From assembly GCA_015272395.1 (NCBI GenBank), contig JACYLQ010000001.1, positions 62,001-126,000 on the forward strand: a DNA stretch of 64,000 bases. The letters are read 5' to 3'. Numbering within the stretch: position 1 is the stretch's first letter; each line of letters opens with the position of its first letter. The notes below the pieces were generated by a model. The model saw only the letters and a list, made by a program, of their open reading frames with translations, had not been told where the DNA came from and did not search any database. The DNA comes from Calothrix sp. C42_A2020_038. Lineage in GTDB: Bacteria; Cyanobacteriota; Cyanobacteriia; Cyanobacteriales; Nostocaceae. A program made the position numbers and the translations under genes. Positions 37,417 through 45,872 of the stretch are shown here, in pieces.

Positions 37417-37980
37417 TTATGGAAGGTTATGACGGGTAATGATTCCATCTAACTTAATATGGTCCCAATCACCATCTTGAATTGGTTTACCTGCGTAATA
37501 GAATTGAACTCCTTTAATCCAAGCTCCTTGATAGTTTGGTTGAACAAAAGTTCGTGTTAAAGTCACAGTTGTTGCATAACCACCAGCACTACCTTGGAAA
37601 TAACCATAACGCCAACTCCTTCCTGAACAACCAGGAATAGAAGGGGGTGTATTTCCTGCTTTTATCCAGGAATGTTCATCTAAGTTAACTATTGCAATAC
37701 CATCTTTGATACCTTTAACTTGTATGGGTAAACTACAAAACTTATAACGCGAAACCAAGTCAGATAATTTTTCCAATTTTTGTGTTTGATTAAGTTTAGA
37801 ATCAAAACTTACATACAAATCAGTTTGAACAGTATTTAACTGTTCATCTGTACCGTAGACTGTAAAGTTGGTAGTAGCTTTTGGTGTTTGATACAAATTT
37901 GCTGTCAGCATTCCTGCACCAAAACCAATTACCGCAGTTATGAGTAAGCTGCTCCAGAGTGTATATTTATTTTTGAACAT
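37417..37980 (-). CDS. Hypothetical protein with N-terminal membrane anchor, GerMN-like
   Basis: About 187 residues from the ATG at 37980; the longer frame to 38043 begins with a region that overlaps a leader hairpin. The anchor is LWSSLLITAVIGFGAGMLTAN, so the bulk is periplasmic. Residues 45-120 (FTVYGTDEQLNTVQTDL, KLSDLVSRYKFCSLPIQVKGIKDGIAIVNLDEH) weakly resemble the GerM/GerMN fold. The C-terminal part has aromatic residues and a cysteine pair (FCSLP, GCSGRSW). Function unknown. Confidence 0.6.
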   Translation of the reverse strand: MFKNKYTLWSSLLITAVIGFGAGMLTANLYQTPKATTNFTVYGTDEQLNTVQTDLYVSFDSKLNQTQKLEKLSDLVSRYKFCSLPIQVKGIKDGIAIVNLDEHSWIKAGNTPPSIPGCSGRSWRYGYFQGSAGGYATTVTLTRTFVQPNYQGAWIKGVQFYYAGKPIQDGDWDHIKLDGIITRHNLP

Positions 37981-38086
37981 ATGCAAACCTTTTCTCTTAG
38001 TGGAATATATAGCACTTTGCATCTCCACTCCTCCCCAAAGCATCGGGGAGGATGGTGGGTGAGTTTATTTATGCTTAAAGAAATTT

Positions 38087-38599
38087 CTAGAAGCGTAAAC
38101 CCACACCAGTTTGGAAGCTAAGAGCATCACCAGAGCTATTCTTGTAAGCATCAATTGCCCACTTAGCATCACCGTAAACAATTACGTTCTTGCTAACTTC
38201 AGACTCTGCACCAACACTCACAACAGCAGCATCTCGGTTGCCCAACTGTGTATTACGTCCTTCATTATTAATAAATGAGTAACCACCACCGACATACAAG
38301 TTAGTATTTGTTGCTAATGGTACATCGTAACTTAAAGTAGGTACAATCGCAGCTGCATCACCACCGAATAGAACTGCACCACGAACTGAAATAGGGGTTT
38401 GAGGAATTGCAACTCTTCCTTGAATATTACCTCCAAAAACTGCATCATCATCGCTGTGTACATCATGTGTCACACCAGCAGAAATACCGGCGCCAACATA
38501 ATTACTATTCATACCAGCCGGTTGTGCATTAGCTTTACCAGCCCAAAGAATTACAGAGGCAGCTATTAATGTGGAGGCTACTAAAGTAGTAACTTTCAT
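38087..38599 (-). CDS. Small outer-membrane beta-barrel protein
   Basis: 170 residues with a signal peptide (VTTLVASTLIAASVILWAGKANAQ). The mature part is a series of alternating beta strands (GAGISAGVTHDVHSDDDAVFGG, ISVRGAVLFGG, TNLYVGGGYSF, LSFQTGVGLRF) with a terminal aromatic, typical of an eight-stranded OmpX/OmpA-like barrel. Function unknown; it may be a stress-related porin-like protein. The gene precedes the GerMN-like gene, and both are transcribed leftward. Confidence 0.72.
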   Translation of the reverse strand: MKVTTLVASTLIAASVILWAGKANAQPAGMNSNYVGAGISAGVTHDVHSDDDAVFGGNIQGRVAIPQTPISVRGAVLFGGDAAAIVPTLSYDVPLATNTNLYVGGGYSFINNEGRNTQLGNRDAAVVSVGAESEVSKNVIVYGDAKWAIDAYKNSSGDALSFQTGVGLRF

Positions 38600-38722
38600 A
38601 CCTTCACCTCACTTGGGAGAAATACACTTCTCCTATCTTTATAGAATTCTTTCTCGGTAAAAAGTTCCGCTTTTTATTCAGTCAGGTGATTTTGTAATTG
38701 GAGTGTGGTTTTCGTAGTAAAA

Positions 38723-38787
38723 AACGTCCAGCTAATTACGTTTGCGAGCGCTCCGAACAGTTAACGTAATTTATAAAACTGGACGTT
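38723..38787. repeat. Long inverted repeat between small envelope genes
   Basis: AACGTCCAG and CTGGACGTT are perfect 9-bp arms; inner arms TAATTACG and CGTAATT also pair. It lies downstream of the PG-binding gene and upstream of the barrel gene, so it is a candidate terminator or attenuator without a long T-run. Confidence 0.5.
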
Positions 38788-38857
38788 CAAACTACTATGC
38801 AAGGTTGTCAACAACATTTGCTATTGCCTAGCCAAAACTACAAGAAAGTCAATTTGA

Positions 38858-39127
38858 TTAACAACAACCTTCAGGTATATCGTTAGTTAATTTAGCCCAA
38901 GTTTGTGGACCAACAATACCGTCCATTATCAAAACACGGTTTCTTTGATAATTTTTCACAGCTTGTTCAGTTTTAGGACCAAAGATACCATCAGCTTCTC
39001 CAAAGGGAAGAAAACCCGTGAAGATAAGAATTTTTTGTGCCAATCTTACTGCTTCACCAGTATCGGAACGACGGATAGTTGGTAGAGGAACAACTTTACC
39101 AGCTACTGTAAGTGTTACATCACTCAT
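38858..39127 (-). CDS. PG_binding_1 (peptidoglycan-binding-like) small protein
   Basis: 89 residues, almost entirely one PG_binding_1 domain: DTGEAVRLAQKILIFTGFLP, DGIFGPKTEQAVKNYQ and DGIVGPQTWAKL. A strong Shine-Dalgarno AGGAGG precedes the ATG. There is no signal peptide, so export is unexplained, and it ends PEGCC. A diverged copy of the 17-bp element lies 124-140 bases upstream. Confidence 0.82.
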   Translation of the reverse strand: MSDVTLTVAGKVVPLPTIRRSDTGEAVRLAQKILIFTGFLPFGEADGIFGPKTEQAVKNYQRNRVLIMDGIVGPQTWAKLTNDIPEGCC

Positions 39128-39596
39128 AACTACCTCCTGATTAGATGGTAAATATAATTTAGCGTTTGGTTCAGTGAAATAAATTAAATCTTTCGGTTTA
39201 CTTTTGAGTAATTCTCCTGAACCTTTCTACTTTCAGTGTAAAAAAAAATTGTGAGAAAGTTGTGAAGATAACTATGTATTCTAGTTATTTATTGTCTAAA
39301 ATAAAACTCATTATTTTTCTTTTTAGAATTAAAATACAAACAAAATTTGGCATTGGTAATGGCTATCATACATGCCACAGATGACGTATGCAGTATCGAT
39401 AGTACTAAGTACTTTCGTTTGAAATTTTCTGTACTTTTTATCATTTTATAACATTGTACTTAGATAAAGCTTAAGAATATTATCAGTGACATTGTAAAGA
39501 TATGTTGCACAGGCGCCTGAATGTTGATCGAAGCTCGCAAGATTCTCCCATCAATCAAAAGTGTATGATATAACTAGCTCCCTAGATAAATCTAGC
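39128..39596. other. Intergenic region before hoxW
   Basis: About 470 AT-rich bases, with the weak 17-bp element near 39251 and no ORF of note. The hoxW gene begins at its right edge. Confidence 0.4.
39251..39267 (-). promoter_or_regulatory. Weak copy of the conserved 17-bp element
   Basis: Plus strand GTGAGAAAGTTGTGAAG, three mismatches to the consensus, in gene-sense orientation for the PG-binding gene. Confidence 0.45.
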
Positions 39597-40112
39597 ATGA
39601 CTAATATAGTAGTAATTGGTTACGGCAATGATTTACGTTGTGATGATGGTATTGGGCAGCAAGTGGCTAACAAGTTACATATAAGCAACGTGAAATGTTT
39701 AGCTGTTCATCAACTAACTCCTGAACTTATTGAAACATTAAATACTGCTGATTTAGCTATTTTTGTTGATGCTTGTTTGAATCCGAAAAAAAATTCTAAA
39801 AATCTCAATATTCAAGTACGCAGACTAGAGCCTGACCATAATAAACTAATTGCTGGACATATTACTAACCCAGAATTGTTGTTATCTCTTACCAAAGCAA
39901 TTTATGGTCATTATCCCTCTGCTTTACTTGTGACAGTACCGGGAGTCAATTTTGAACTAGGGGAAAATTTATCAATAGTTGGAGAGAAAGGAGTTGTGAA
40001 GGCACTAACAACAATAACTCAAATTATTGACATTTTTGAATGGTGCCATATAACAATTCATGTTAAATATCTTCACAATCTAGTTTTACGAACTTTTTTG
40101 TTTTTTATATAA
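39597..40112 (+). CDS. hoxW: [NiFe]-hydrogenase maturation protease HoxW
   Basis: About 171 residues from the ATG at 39597; a GTG at 39561 would add 12 residues. It belongs to the HycI/HybD peptidases that remove the C-terminal tail of the large hydrogenase subunit after nickel insertion. Seen: IVVIGYGNDLRCDDGIGQQVA (nickel-sensing acidic residue), LAIFVDACL and AGHITNPELLLSLTKAIYGHYP (His). The HoxH precursor in this window carries a tail for such cleavage. The tail of HoxW ends in a hydrophobic KYLHNLVLRTFLFFI, unusual for the family and perhaps the product of a lost stop. Confidence 0.88.
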   Translation: MTNIVVIGYGNDLRCDDGIGQQVANKLHISNVKCLAVHQLTPELIETLNTADLAIFVDACLNPKKNSKNLNIQVRRLEPDHNKLIAGHITNPELLLSLTKAIYGHYPSALLVTVPGVNFELGENLSIVGEKGVVKALTTITQIIDIFEWCHITIHVKYLHNLVLRTFLFFI

Positions 40113-40605
40113 ATAAATATTAAGTACGAGAAAATTTGATGATGACAGCAGTTAAATAGAAGAAAATAAAAAAGCAAACGAATATAAATCTTCCTTTAGG
40201 TATATATTTTTGGAGATATCTTATGATTACACTCAATCATAAACATTCATATTCTGAACAGATGAAAAAATCGAGATTATCCTAATAAGATTTCAATAGT
40301 CCTACAGGATGAGATGAAGAGCTTTTACGCTGTCAGTAAAGCTTCTTCAGCACCCGGCACCTTGGATACGAAAACAAAAGAATTAGTGTCATTGACAATT
40401 TTTGTTGCCATTTATTGTGATGTTGTGTCGCTTTTAATACTCATTCGGCGCTAAAAGCTGGCGCCACGAAGAAAGAAATTATTGAAACTTTGGGTGTAGC
40501 AATTTTTATGGGTGGTGGGTCAGGGTTAATGTATACAACTCATGTTATAGAAGCGATTGAGGAATTTGAACACAGTAAATTATAAGTTCGCTCAGGGTAA
40601 TTATT
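40113..40605. other. Region between hoxW and hoxE
   Basis: About 490 bases: 150 AT-rich bases after hoxW, then the frameshifted AhpD-like pseudogene running to 21 bases before hoxE. No copy of the 17-bp element was found here. Confidence 0.5.
40262..40585 (+). pseudogene. AhpD-like carboxymuconolactone decarboxylase gene, frameshifted
   Basis: Frame 1 reads DYPNKISIVLQDEMKSFYAV then APGTLDTKTKELVSLTIFVA and IYCD, then a frame change leads to VAFNTHSALKAGATKKEIIE, TLGVAIFMGGG and MYTTHVIEAIEEFEHSKL and a stop. Intact relatives read ARCDGCxAFHTHxALKAGA; here loss of a single G in the codon after CD (near 40418) breaks the C-x-x-C active site and the frame. No in-frame ATG is visible at the left (stop near 40263). 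The gene sits directly before hoxE, so it is probably a decayed former member of the hox operon. Confidence 0.72.
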
Positions 40606-41154
40606 ATGGATGTATTATCAACACAGAATTCAGGTACAGATAAACGTATACAAATACTAGATGCAACCATCAAGCGCTACCAGTATCAGCAGGATGCTTT
40701 GATTGAGGTATTACACAAAGCTCAAGAATTTGGTTATTTAGAAAACGATATATTACTTTACATCGCCCATAGTCTCAAACTACCAATTAGTCAGGTTTAT
40801 GGTGTTGCCACTTTTTATCACCTGTTTTCTTTAACACCACGAGGTAAGCATACCTGTTTAGTTTGTACCGGAACAGCTTGTTATTTTCAAGGGACTCAAA
40901 CTATTTTGGCAAATATTGAAAAAGAGACTCATATCCGCGCGGGTGAAACAACAGCAGATGGTAAATTTTCACTACAAACAGCAAGGTGCTTGGGAACTTG
41001 TGGAATTGCTCCTGTTGTAGTTTTAGATAATACAGTTTTGGGTAGTGGAAGTCCGGAATTAATTTGTGAGCGCGTCACAACTCTTTTAACTAATTCGGAC
41101 TGTAGACCGCAGGCGCCAGTAGCAGCGTTCCTAGAGCAATCGCTTATCAACTAG
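40606..41154 (+). CDS. hoxE: Bidirectional hydrogenase diaphorase subunit HoxE
   Basis: 182 residues, a thioredoxin-like [2Fe-2S] subunit homologous to NuoE. Cluster ligands are C-x4-C in VCTGTACYFQG and C-x3-C in ARCLGTCGIAP. The helical N-terminus (DALIEVLHKAQEFGYLENDI, LYIAHSLKLPISQVYGVATFYHLFSL) is as in the family. HoxE connects NADH/ferredoxin oxidation to the HoxFU diaphorase. The hox genes follow closely in the order E-F-U-Y-H. Confidence 0.96.
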   Translation: MDVLSTQNSGTDKRIQILDATIKRYQYQQDALIEVLHKAQEFGYLENDILLYIAHSLKLPISQVYGVATFYHLFSLTPRGKHTCLVCTGTACYFQGTQTILANIEKETHIRAGETTADGKFSLQTARCLGTCGIAPVVVLDNTVLGSGSPELICERVTTLLTNSDCRPQAPVAAFLEQSLIN

Positions 41155-41237
41155 CAGTTTGAAGCAACTGGGCAAAATGAAGCGTCAAAACTCCAAGGTG
41201 AAAGTGGGGTAGTTCATAATATTCTGAAATTTGATTC

Positions 41238-41254
41238 CCTCACAAAATCCTCAA
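41238..41254 (+). promoter_or_regulatory. Conserved 17-bp element upstream of hoxF
   Basis: CCTCACAAAATCCTCAA, a perfect consensus match on the plus strand, 60-76 bases upstream of hoxF. A degenerate second copy (TTGAGAATTGTGACC) follows at 41269-41283. It lies between hoxE and hoxF, suggesting an internal promoter. Confidence 0.75.
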
Positions 41255-41313
41255 TCTTTTTTCCTAACTTGAGAATTGTGACCCCAGCGATTTTGGTATG
41301 GAGGCTTTCGGAA

Positions 41314-42918
41314 ATGGACTTGACCGAGTTGATGGAAATTGCCGAACAGGAACGTCAATCTTATAAATCTGTGCAAATTCGCTGTTGTGTTGCTGCTGGT
41401 TGTATTTCAACGAACTCTCAAATCTTACAACAGCAACTAGAAACATCAGTCAAAGTTTCTGGTTTAGAGCATGAAGTACAAGTGTATGGTGTTGGTTGTA
41501 TGGGTTTGTGCGGTCAAGGGCCATTAGTTCGAGTTGATAGGCTATCAGAATCAGAAAATCTGAGTGTGCTGTATCAAAAAGTGACTCCAGAAGATGTGCC
41601 ATCAATGATTGCAGAATTAAAGGGAGAAGCAACACAACTTCAACACGGGGATTTAACCCATCCATTTTTTACCAAACAATTGCCAATAGTTTTAGAAAAC
41701 ACTGGCAAAATTAATCCAGAGCGAATTCAAGCTTATATTGCAACTGGGGGTTATCAAGCGCTTTTCCATGTACTCCGGGAGATGGCGCCGAGTCAGGTAG
41801 TAGATACAATAACTCGTAGTGGGTTGCGGGGACGAGGTGGTGCTGGCTATCCCACTGGTTTAAAATGGGCTACCGTCGCCAAAGCTACAGGTGAACGCAA
41901 ATATGTGGTTTGTAATGCAGATGAAGGCGACCCAGGTGCATTTATGGACAGAAGTGTACTGGAAAGTGATCCGCATCGTGTAATTGAAGGAATGGTAATT
42001 GCTGCCTATGCTGTAGGCGCCAATCAAGGTTACATTTACATCCGTGCGGAATATCCCTTAGCGACCAAGCGCTTGCAGATAGCCATAAATCAAGCTCAAC
42101 AGATGGGTCTATTAGGGAGTCATATTTTTGACTCACCCTTCGATTTCAAAATAGATATTCGTGTTGGTGCAGGTGCTTATGTCTGTGGTGAAGAAACAGC
42201 ATTGATGGCATCGATTGAAGGTAAACGCGGTACACCTCGCCCTCGACCACCTTATCCAGCAGAGAGTGGTTTATGGGGATTTCCGACTTTAATTAATAAT
42301 GTGGAAACCTTTGCCAATGTACCCTGGATTATTCGTAATGGTAGTGACACTTTTGCCAGTATTGGTACAGAAAAAAGTAAAGGAACAAAAGTATTTTCCG
42401 TAACAGGTAAAATTCGTAACCTTGGTCTCATCGAAGTACCGATGGGAACAACTTTGCGGCAAATCGTTGAAGAAATGGGGGGAGGCGTAATCAATGGTAC
42501 AGCCAAAGCAGTGCAAACTGGTGGGGCTTCAGGAGGATGTATTCCGGCCTCAGCATTTGATACTCCAGTAGACTATGAATCGTTAAATCAACTCGGTTCG
42601 ATGATGGGTTCTGGTGGAATGATTGTCATGGATGAAACAATCAACATGGTAGATATTGCTAGATTTTTCATGGAATTTTGTATGGATGAATCCTGTGGGA
42701 AATGTATCCCTTGTCGAGTCGGTACCGTACAAATGTATCAATTGTTAACAAAGATTAGGGAAGGAAAAGCATCAGCAGCAGATTTGGAATTACTGGAAGA
42801 ACTATGCGATATGGTCAAGCATACCAGTTTGTGTGGTTTAGGGCAATCGGCACCAAATCCTGTATTTAGTACACTGCGATATTTCCGGGATGAATATTTA
42901 GCATTGATATGCAAGTAA
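41314..42918 (+). CDS. hoxF: Bidirectional hydrogenase diaphorase subunit HoxF
   Basis: About 534 residues from the ATG at 41314 ([11 protein letters not shown]); the longer frame from TTG 41269 would cover the regulatory element. An N-terminal [2Fe-2S] thioredoxin-like region ([16 protein letters not shown]) is followed by the NuoF core: [13 protein letters not shown] (NAD), [18 protein letters not shown] (FMN) and [13 protein letters not shown] with [12 protein letters not shown] (4Fe-4S). It oxidises NAD(P)H or reduces NAD+ for the hydrogenase. Confidence 0.97.
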   Translation: MDLTELMEIAEQERQSYKSVQIRCCVAAGCISTNSQILQQQLETSVKVSGLEHEVQVYGVGCMGLCGQGPLVRVDRLSESENLSVLYQKVTPEDVPSMIAELKGEATQLQHGDLTHPFFTKQLPIVLENTGKINPERIQAYIATGGYQALFHVLREMAPSQVVDTITRSGLRGRGGAGYPTGLKWATVAKATGERKYVVCNADEGDPGAFMDRSVLESDPHRVIEGMVIAAYAVGANQGYIYIRAEYPLATKRLQIAINQAQQMGLLGSHIFDSPFDFKIDIRVGAGAYVCGEETALMASIEGKRGTPRPRPPYPAESGLWGFPTLINNVETFANVPWIIRNGSDTFASIGTEKSKGTKVFSVTGKIRNLGLIEVPMGTTLRQIVEEMGGGVINGTAKAVQTGGASGGCIPASAFDTPVDYESLNQLGSMMGSGGMIVMDETINMVDIARFFMEFCMDESCGKCIPCRVGTVQMYQLLTKIREGKASAADLELLEELCDMVKHTSLCGLGQSAPNPVFSTLRYFRDEYLALICK

Positions 42919-42933
42919 AAGAGTAAAAAATAA

Positions 42934-43650
42934 ATGGCTGTCAAAACATTAACAATTAATAACCAATTAATTAGTGCGCGCTCCGACGAGACTATACTGC
43001 AAGCAGCACAAGAAGCGGGAATTCATATTCCGACACTATGTTATCTCAAAGGATTATCAGAAGTTGGAGCTTGTCGGTTGTGCTTAGTGGAAATAGTTGG
43101 TAGCAATAAACTGTCACCAGCTTGTGTTACACAAGTCGCAGAAGGCATGGAAGTAAACACTAACACAGAGCGACTGCAACAATACCGACGTACAATTGTG
43201 GAAATGTTATTTGCAGAAGGAAATCATATTTGCTCAGTCTGTGTAGCAAATGGTAACTGTGAGTTACAAGACTTGGCAATTGACATGGGGATGGAGCATG
43301 TTCGTTTAGAATATCAATTTCCTCGGCGCCAGGTAGACATTTCCCACAAATACTTTGGCATCGATCATAATCGATGTGTACTTTGCACTCGTTGTGTGCG
43401 TGTTTGTGATGAAATAGAAGGCGCCCACACTTGGGACATGGCAGGTAGGGGGAAAAACTCCCACGTCATTACCGACTTAAACCAACCTTGGGGAACCTCA
43501 GAAACATGTACATCATGTGGAAAATGCGTCAACGCATGTCCGACAGGTGCAATTTTCAATAAAGGTTCAAGTATCAGTGAAATGGTACATCATCGAGAGC
43601 GTATAGAATTCATAGCAACAGCCAGAGCAAAAAAACAATGGCTTTTTTAG
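42934..43650 (+). CDS. hoxU: Bidirectional hydrogenase diaphorase subunit HoxU
   Basis: 238 residues. Clusters: [2Fe-2S] in [21 protein letters not shown] with a later C in SPACVTQV; His-Cys motif in [20 protein letters not shown]; and two ferredoxin-type sets, [13 protein letters not shown] and [17 protein letters not shown]. It is the electron wire between HoxF and HoxY. It starts 16 bases after hoxF. Confidence 0.97.
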   Translation: MAVKTLTINNQLISARSDETILQAAQEAGIHIPTLCYLKGLSEVGACRLCLVEIVGSNKLSPACVTQVAEGMEVNTNTERLQQYRRTIVEMLFAEGNHICSVCVANGNCELQDLAIDMGMEHVRLEYQFPRRQVDISHKYFGIDHNRCVLCTRCVRVCDEIEGAHTWDMAGRGKNSHVITDLNQPWGTSETCTSCGKCVNACPTGAIFNKGSSISEMVHHRERIEFIATARAKKQWLF

Positions 43651-43716
43651 ATTTTAGATTTTGAACTTGTCTTCAACAATGAATAAATTTTGGATTTTAC
43701 ACTTAGCATTACATCC

Positions 43717-44262
43717 ATGATCAAAACCGTGAAATCGTTAGCAACAGTATGGTTAGGTGGCTGTTCTGGTTGCCACATGTCTTTTCTCGACTTGGATGAA
43801 TGGCTGATAGACCTAGCATCCCAAATAGAGCTAGTTTATAGTCCCCTAGTCGATATCAAAGAATATCCCCACAATGTCGATATAGTATTAGTCGAAGGCG
43901 CCATAGCCAATGCAGAACATCTGAAAACAATTCACATAATCAGAGAAAGGTCACATATTCTAGTTTCTTTTGGTGATTGTGCCGTAACTGGTAACGTTAC
44001 TGCATTACGTAATCCCCTAGGTAGTGCTGAATCTGTCCTTCAACATTTTTATATAGAAATGGCAGATACTCACGGTCAAATTCCTCAAGCTAGCGTACCT
44101 CCTCTACTAGATAAAGTAGTGCCAGTTCATACAGTAGTCCCTGTTGATGTTTATTTACCAGGTTGTCCACCCTCCGCAACTCGTATTAAAAGTGTGCTAG
44201 AAGTATTACTCCAAGGAAAAACACCTGTATTAGAAGGAAGAGAAATGATCAAGTTTGGTTAA
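43717..44262 (+). CDS. hoxY: Bidirectional hydrogenase small subunit HoxY
   Basis: About 181 residues from the ATG at 43717 (upstream in-frame ATG at 43690 adds nine residues of doubtful sequence). It carries the proximal 4Fe-4S ligands: WLGGCSGCHMSFLD, SFGDCAVTGNV and VYLPGCPPSA. The C-terminus is close to the hoxH start. The short length without extra cluster domains is typical of cytoplasmic NAD-linked hydrogenases. Confidence 0.96.
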   Translation: MIKTVKSLATVWLGGCSGCHMSFLDLDEWLIDLASQIELVYSPLVDIKEYPHNVDIVLVEGAIANAEHLKTIHIIRERSHILVSFGDCAVTGNVTALRNPLGSAESVLQHFYIEMADTHGQIPQASVPPLLDKVVPVHTVVPVDVYLPGCPPSATRIKSVLEVLLQGKTPVLEGREMIKFG

Positions 44263-44292
44263 TTGATATTAAAAATCTTGTCAAAAAAAACT

Positions 44293-45744
44293 ATGTCAAA
44301 AAAAATCATCATTGACCCAGTAACCCGCATTGAAGGACACGCGAAAATAAGTATTTATTTAGATGATACAGGGCAAGTTAGAGACGCTCGCTTTCACGTC
44401 ACAGAATTTCGTGCATTTGAAAAATTTTGTGAAGGTCGTCCGCTGTGGGAAATGCCAGGAATTACAGCGCGCGTTTGTGGTATTTGTCCGGTAAGTCACT
44501 TATTAGCTTCAGCCAAAGCAGGAGATCGTATTTTAGCTGTGACTATCCCAAAAGCTGCTGAGAAACTTCGTCGTTTAATGAATTTAGGACAAATTATTCA
44601 ATCCCATGCATTAAGCTTTTTCCATCTTAGTTCCCCAGATTTATTATTAGGAATGGATAGTGAACCACAAAAACGAAATATATTTGGTTTGATCTTAGCA
44701 GAACCAGAATTCGCCCGTGGTGGAATTCGCTTGCGTCAATTTGGACAAGAAATTATCGAACAATTGGGAGGACGTAAAATTCACCCATCCTGGGCAGTTC
44801 CTGGTGGTGTACGAGAACCCTTATCAGGGGATGGACATACTCATATTCAAAATCGAATTTCTGAAGCTCGAACTATAATCATTAGTGCATTAAATAGATT
44901 TAAAAGCTTACTGAGTCATTATGAAAAAGAAGTGCAAACTTTTGGGAACTTTCCCAGCTTGTTTATGGGATTAGTAACTCCTGAAGGATTATGGGAAAAT
45001 TATGACGGACATATTCGTTTTGTAGATGGCGCCGGAAATATTATCGCTGATCAGCTAGATGCAACTCATTATCGAGAATTTATTGCTGAAGCAGTCGAAC
45101 CTGATTCATATTTAAAATCTCCTTATTATCGTCCTTTAGGGTATCCTGACTCTAATGATCACTGTCGTTTAGATAGTGGAATGTATCGAGTCGGACCACT
45201 GGCACGTTTGAATATTTGTCATCACATCGGTACAACTTTAGCCGATATGGAATTGAGAGAATTTAGAGATAGAGTTAAAGGAACTGCTACCTCTTCATTC
45301 TTCTACCATTACGCACGATTAATTGAAATTTTAGCCTCCATAGAACAAATAGAAATATTATTAGATGACCCAGATTTAATGTCAAATCGATTGCGTGCTA
45401 ATGCTGGTATTAACCAATTAGAAGGAGTTGGAGTTAGCGAGGCGCCAAGGGGTACATTATTTCACCACTATCAAGTTGATGAAAATGGTTTAATGCGGAA
45501 AGTCAATTTAATTATAGCTACAGGTCAGAATAATTTAGCCATGAATCGTACAGTGGCACAAATTGCCCGACATTTTATTCATGGTTCAGAAATTCCCGAA
45601 GGAATGTTAAATCGCGTTGAAGCAGGAATAAGAGCTTTTGACCCTTGTTTAAGTTGCTCAACTCACGCGATAGGGAAAATGCCTTTGCATATTGAGTTGG
45701 TGGGTATGAATGGAAATATTGTGAATGAAGTGTGGCGAAATTAA
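44293..45744 (+). CDS. hoxH: Bidirectional [NiFe]-hydrogenase large subunit HoxH
   Basis: 483 residues from the ATG at 44293. Ni-Fe ligands are [10 protein letters not shown] at the N-terminal end and [18 protein letters not shown] at the C-terminal end, so the active site is complete. The tail after the last ligand region (near STH) is removed by HoxW during maturation. [12 protein letters not shown] is the usual start of the subunit. This is the catalytic protein for reversible H2 production. Confidence 0.97.
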   Translation: MSKKIIIDPVTRIEGHAKISIYLDDTGQVRDARFHVTEFRAFEKFCEGRPLWEMPGITARVCGICPVSHLLASAKAGDRILAVTIPKAAEKLRRLMNLGQIIQSHALSFFHLSSPDLLLGMDSEPQKRNIFGLILAEPEFARGGIRLRQFGQEIIEQLGGRKIHPSWAVPGGVREPLSGDGHTHIQNRISEARTIIISALNRFKSLLSHYEKEVQTFGNFPSLFMGLVTPEGLWENYDGHIRFVDGAGNIIADQLDATHYREFIAEAVEPDSYLKSPYYRPLGYPDSNDHCRLDSGMYRVGPLARLNICHHIGTTLADMELREFRDRVKGTATSSFFYHYARLIEILASIEQIEILLDDPDLMSNRLRANAGINQLEGVGVSEAPRGTLFHHYQVDENGLMRKVNLIIATGQNNLAMNRTVAQIARHFIHGSEIPEGMLNRVEAGIRAFDPCLSCSTHAIGKMPLHIELVGMNGNIVNEVWRN

Positions 45745-45872
45745 ATAGGTTCTCATATTCGATATATAATTTTGAAGGTGGAGTAAAAGATAACTTACCA
45801 TTAATGAATTGATTGCTGAGTAAAATTTGTGTCTTTTATTCTCTTCCTCATAAACTGTATAGGAGGATTATT

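Noticed and set aside
40557-40574. ATTGAGGAATTTGAACAC as a copy of the element
   Set aside because: It is coding sequence of the AhpD-like pseudogene (EAIEEFEH) and the second half does not match.
45838-45852. TTCCTCATAA half-site upstream of the P-type ATPase
   Set aside because: Only one half is recognisable and spacing to a second half is wrong; not claimed as a regulon member.
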